Positions 62,643 through 64,000 of a stretch of 64,000 nucleotides of DNA are shown here, one piece after another (position 1 is the first letter of the stretch; each line of letters starts with the position of its first letter). The notes under the pieces were generated by a model. That model was given only the letters and a program-made list of their open reading frames with translations, was not told the DNA's origin and ran no database searches. Source of the DNA: Pseudomonadales bacterium (lineage in GTDB: Bacteria > Pseudomonadota > Gammaproteobacteria > Pseudomonadales > Azotimanducaceae); assembly GCA_019634925.1 (NCBI GenBank), contig JAHCAL010000002.1, positions 310,001-374,000 of the forward strand. The letters run 5' to 3'. The translations under genes were made by a program, and so were the position numbers.

Positions 62643-63704
62643 ATGGAATTCGGACTTTCCCAGGAACAGACCTTGCTCACCGACAGCGTCGCGCGCTTCC
62701 TCGACGGCGAAGTGCCGCTCGACCGCGTGCGTCGGTTCGCGAAGGAGCAGGACGACACGGACATCTGGCACGGACTCGCCGGGCTCGGCGTACCTGCGCT
62801 GCTGGTGCCGGAATCCGCCGGCGGCGTCGGCCTCGCGTGTCTCGACGCAGCACTCGTGGCCGAAACGCTCGGCTACCACGCGACCCCGGCACCGTTCCTC
62901 GGTACCGCGGTGGCCTTGCCTCTGGCGCTCGCCGGGCAGGACGGCGACGAACTGCTGGCGCGGAGCGCGGCCGGCGAACTCCGCGTGGGCCTCGCGCTGG
63001 CCGGTGCCATCGGGCGGCGCGGCAGCGCCGGCGTGACCGCGAGCGGTGGCCGACTCTCCGGTACCGCGCCGTTCGCGATCGACTGCCCGGCCGACTGCTA
63101 CCTGATCGCGGACGACGCCCGGCGGCTGTACCTGGTCCACGCCGATGCCGCAGGCCTTACCAGCGCCGCGTTCGACACCATCGACCGTACCCGCCGCACC
63201 GGCACGCTGACCCTGAACGGTACGCCGGCACGCCTGGTATCGGACGACCCTGCCGCGTTCGGCCGGGTGCTCGACGCGGCCCGCGTCATGCTCGCGGCCG
63301 ACACGCTCGGCGCGGCGCAGCAGATGCTCGACCAGGCAGTCGCCTATGCGAAGCAGCGCGAGCAGTTCAACCGGCCGATCGCTACCTTCCAGGCGGTCAA
63401 GCACATGTGCGCGGAGATGGCGGCCGCACTGGAACCCTGCCGCGCCATGGTCTGGTACGCGGCGCACGCGCTCGACCACCTGCAGGACGAGGCCCACCTG
63501 ACCGCGTGTCATACCAAGGCCCACGTGAGCGAAGTGGGCAAGTTCGTCGCCAAGATCGCGACCGAGGTGCACGGCGGCATGGGCTTCACCGACCTCGTGG
63601 GCCTGCACTACTGGTTCAAGCGGATCGGCTACGACCGCCAGATGCTGGGCACGCCCGAGCAGCTGCGCGAAGAGGCCGCCCGGGCGCAGGGGCTCGCCGC
63701 CTGA
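62643..63704 (+). CDS. Acyl-CoA dehydrogenase family protein (smaller of a pair)
   Basis: 353 residues, shorter than usual (about 380). LLVPESAGGVGLACLD, an ACAD helix bundle and HGGMGFTDLVGLHYWFKR are present; the middle FAD-contact loop is weak. Length difference and tight spacing to the preceding gene suggest an alpha2-beta2 enzyme in which each subunit holds part of the site, as in ChsE1-ChsE2. That is inference. Followed after 16 bases by lon. Confidence 0.88.
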   Translation: MEFGLSQEQTLLTDSVARFLDGEVPLDRVRRFAKEQDDTDIWHGLAGLGVPALLVPESAGGVGLACLDAALVAETLGYHATPAPFLGTAVALPLALAGQDGDELLARSAAGELRVGLALAGAIGRRGSAGVTASGGRLSGTAPFAIDCPADCYLIADDARRLYLVHADAAGLTSAAFDTIDRTRRTGTLTLNGTPARLVSDDPAAFGRVLDAARVMLAADTLGAAQQMLDQAVAYAKQREQFNRPIATFQAVKHMCAEMAAALEPCRAMVWYAAHALDHLQDEAHLTACHTKAHVSEVGKFVAKIATEVHGGMGFTDLVGLHYWFKRIGYDRQMLGTPEQLREEAARAQGLAA

Positions 63705-63720
63705 CGGCGGGCCATCGATC

Positions 63721-64000
63721 ATGGCAACCGCTCCCACCACGCTGCCGGTCCTGCCGCTCAAGAACACGGTCGTCTATCCGGGCATCGTGGTGCCGCTGGC
63801 GGTCGGCCGCCCCATGTCGCTTGCCGCGGTCGATGCCGCCATGGCGCACGGTCGCGAACTCGTGGCTGTCGCCCAGCGCGATGCCACGGCCGACCAGCCC
63901 GACCGGGCGGGCCTGCACGACGTCGGCACCGTGGTCCGCATCACGCGCATCGAGCAGCGCGACCAGGGTTCCCAGATCATCGTGCAGGGCGTACGCCGCG
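63721..64000 (+). CDS. lon: Lon protease, N-terminal part only
   Basis: The visible 93 codons, starting LPVLPLKNTVVYPGIVVPLAVGRP, are the N-terminal substrate-binding (PUA-like) domain of Lon, which continues with VVRITRIEQ and IIVQGVRR. The AAA+ and Ser-Lys protease parts lie beyond the window edge, so completeness cannot be judged. Its ATG is 16 bases after the acyl-CoA dehydrogenase stop. Confidence 0.9.
   Translation, partial: MATAPTTLPVLPLKNTVVYPGIVVPLAVGRPMSLAAVDAAMAHGRELVAVAQRDATADQPDRAGLHDVGTVVRITRIEQRDQGSQIIVQGVRR

Overview
The window is about 64 kb of high-GC DNA, densely coded on both strands. It looks like a chromosomal segment of an uncultured or little-studied gammaproteobacterium. 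Class II dihydroorotase, Lhr helicase, a FimX-like protein, a PilZ/DUF1631/GGDEF/EAL protein, Lon and a PlcP/glycosyltransferase pair all fit. No rRNA, tRNA, CRISPR array, insertion sequence or phage gene was seen. The gene content is that of an aerobic heterotroph with much CoA-dependent and oxidative catabolism.

Layout. 1-7480: partial sulfatase, CoA-transferase, a secreted methyltransferase-like protein, a DUF2235 hydrolase, a Baeyer-Villiger-type monooxygenase and a sugar-type MFS carrier. 7455-13798: a sugar-acid cassette of lactonase, amidohydrolase, glucosaminate-6-phosphate ammonia-lyase-like PLP enzyme, KDPG aldolase, phytanoyl-type dioxygenase and FGGY kinase. 13904-23734: a six-gene operon (two crotonases, two SDRs without the catalytic tyrosine, a methyltransferase and a molybdopterin oxidoreductase) divergent from an HxlR regulator, with an MFS carrier and F420-type oxidoreductases on its flanks. 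23782-38518: two cyclic-di-GMP proteins around a thioesterase, pyrC, a CoA-transferase, lhr and a small-molecule kinase. 38541-45772: deacetylase, SDR, crotonase, acyl-CoA dehydrogenase-fold enzyme, LLM oxidoreductase, zinc transporter and acyl-CoA ligase. 45773-47938: a MerR/LitR-like regulator flanked by two structured, C-rich RNA candidates, then a PrcB-like lipoprotein. 47990-57478: phosphotransferase, MORN/Sel1 lipoprotein, class III aminotransferase, bacterial sodium channel, SDR, ammonium transporter, Nudix hydrolase and MFS carrier. 57624-64000: a phosphate-starvation lipid-remodelling pair (plcP and glycosyltransferase) behind a Pho box, dimeric dUTPase, 2-hydroxyacid dehydrogenase, two acyl-CoA dehydrogenases and the start of lon.

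The strongest new candidate is the regulatory island at 45949-47346. Two putative RNAs share one fold: a GGCGUG/CACGCC closing stem, then a hairpin with a CCUCCC-rich loop, then a short-loop hairpin. They flank a MerR-type regulator gene whose promoter, like that of the second RNA, carries TGTACA boxes. The second RNA ends in a U-run like an intrinsic terminator. Next come the Pho-box-controlled plcP pair and a possible non-PTS route for aminosugar acids.
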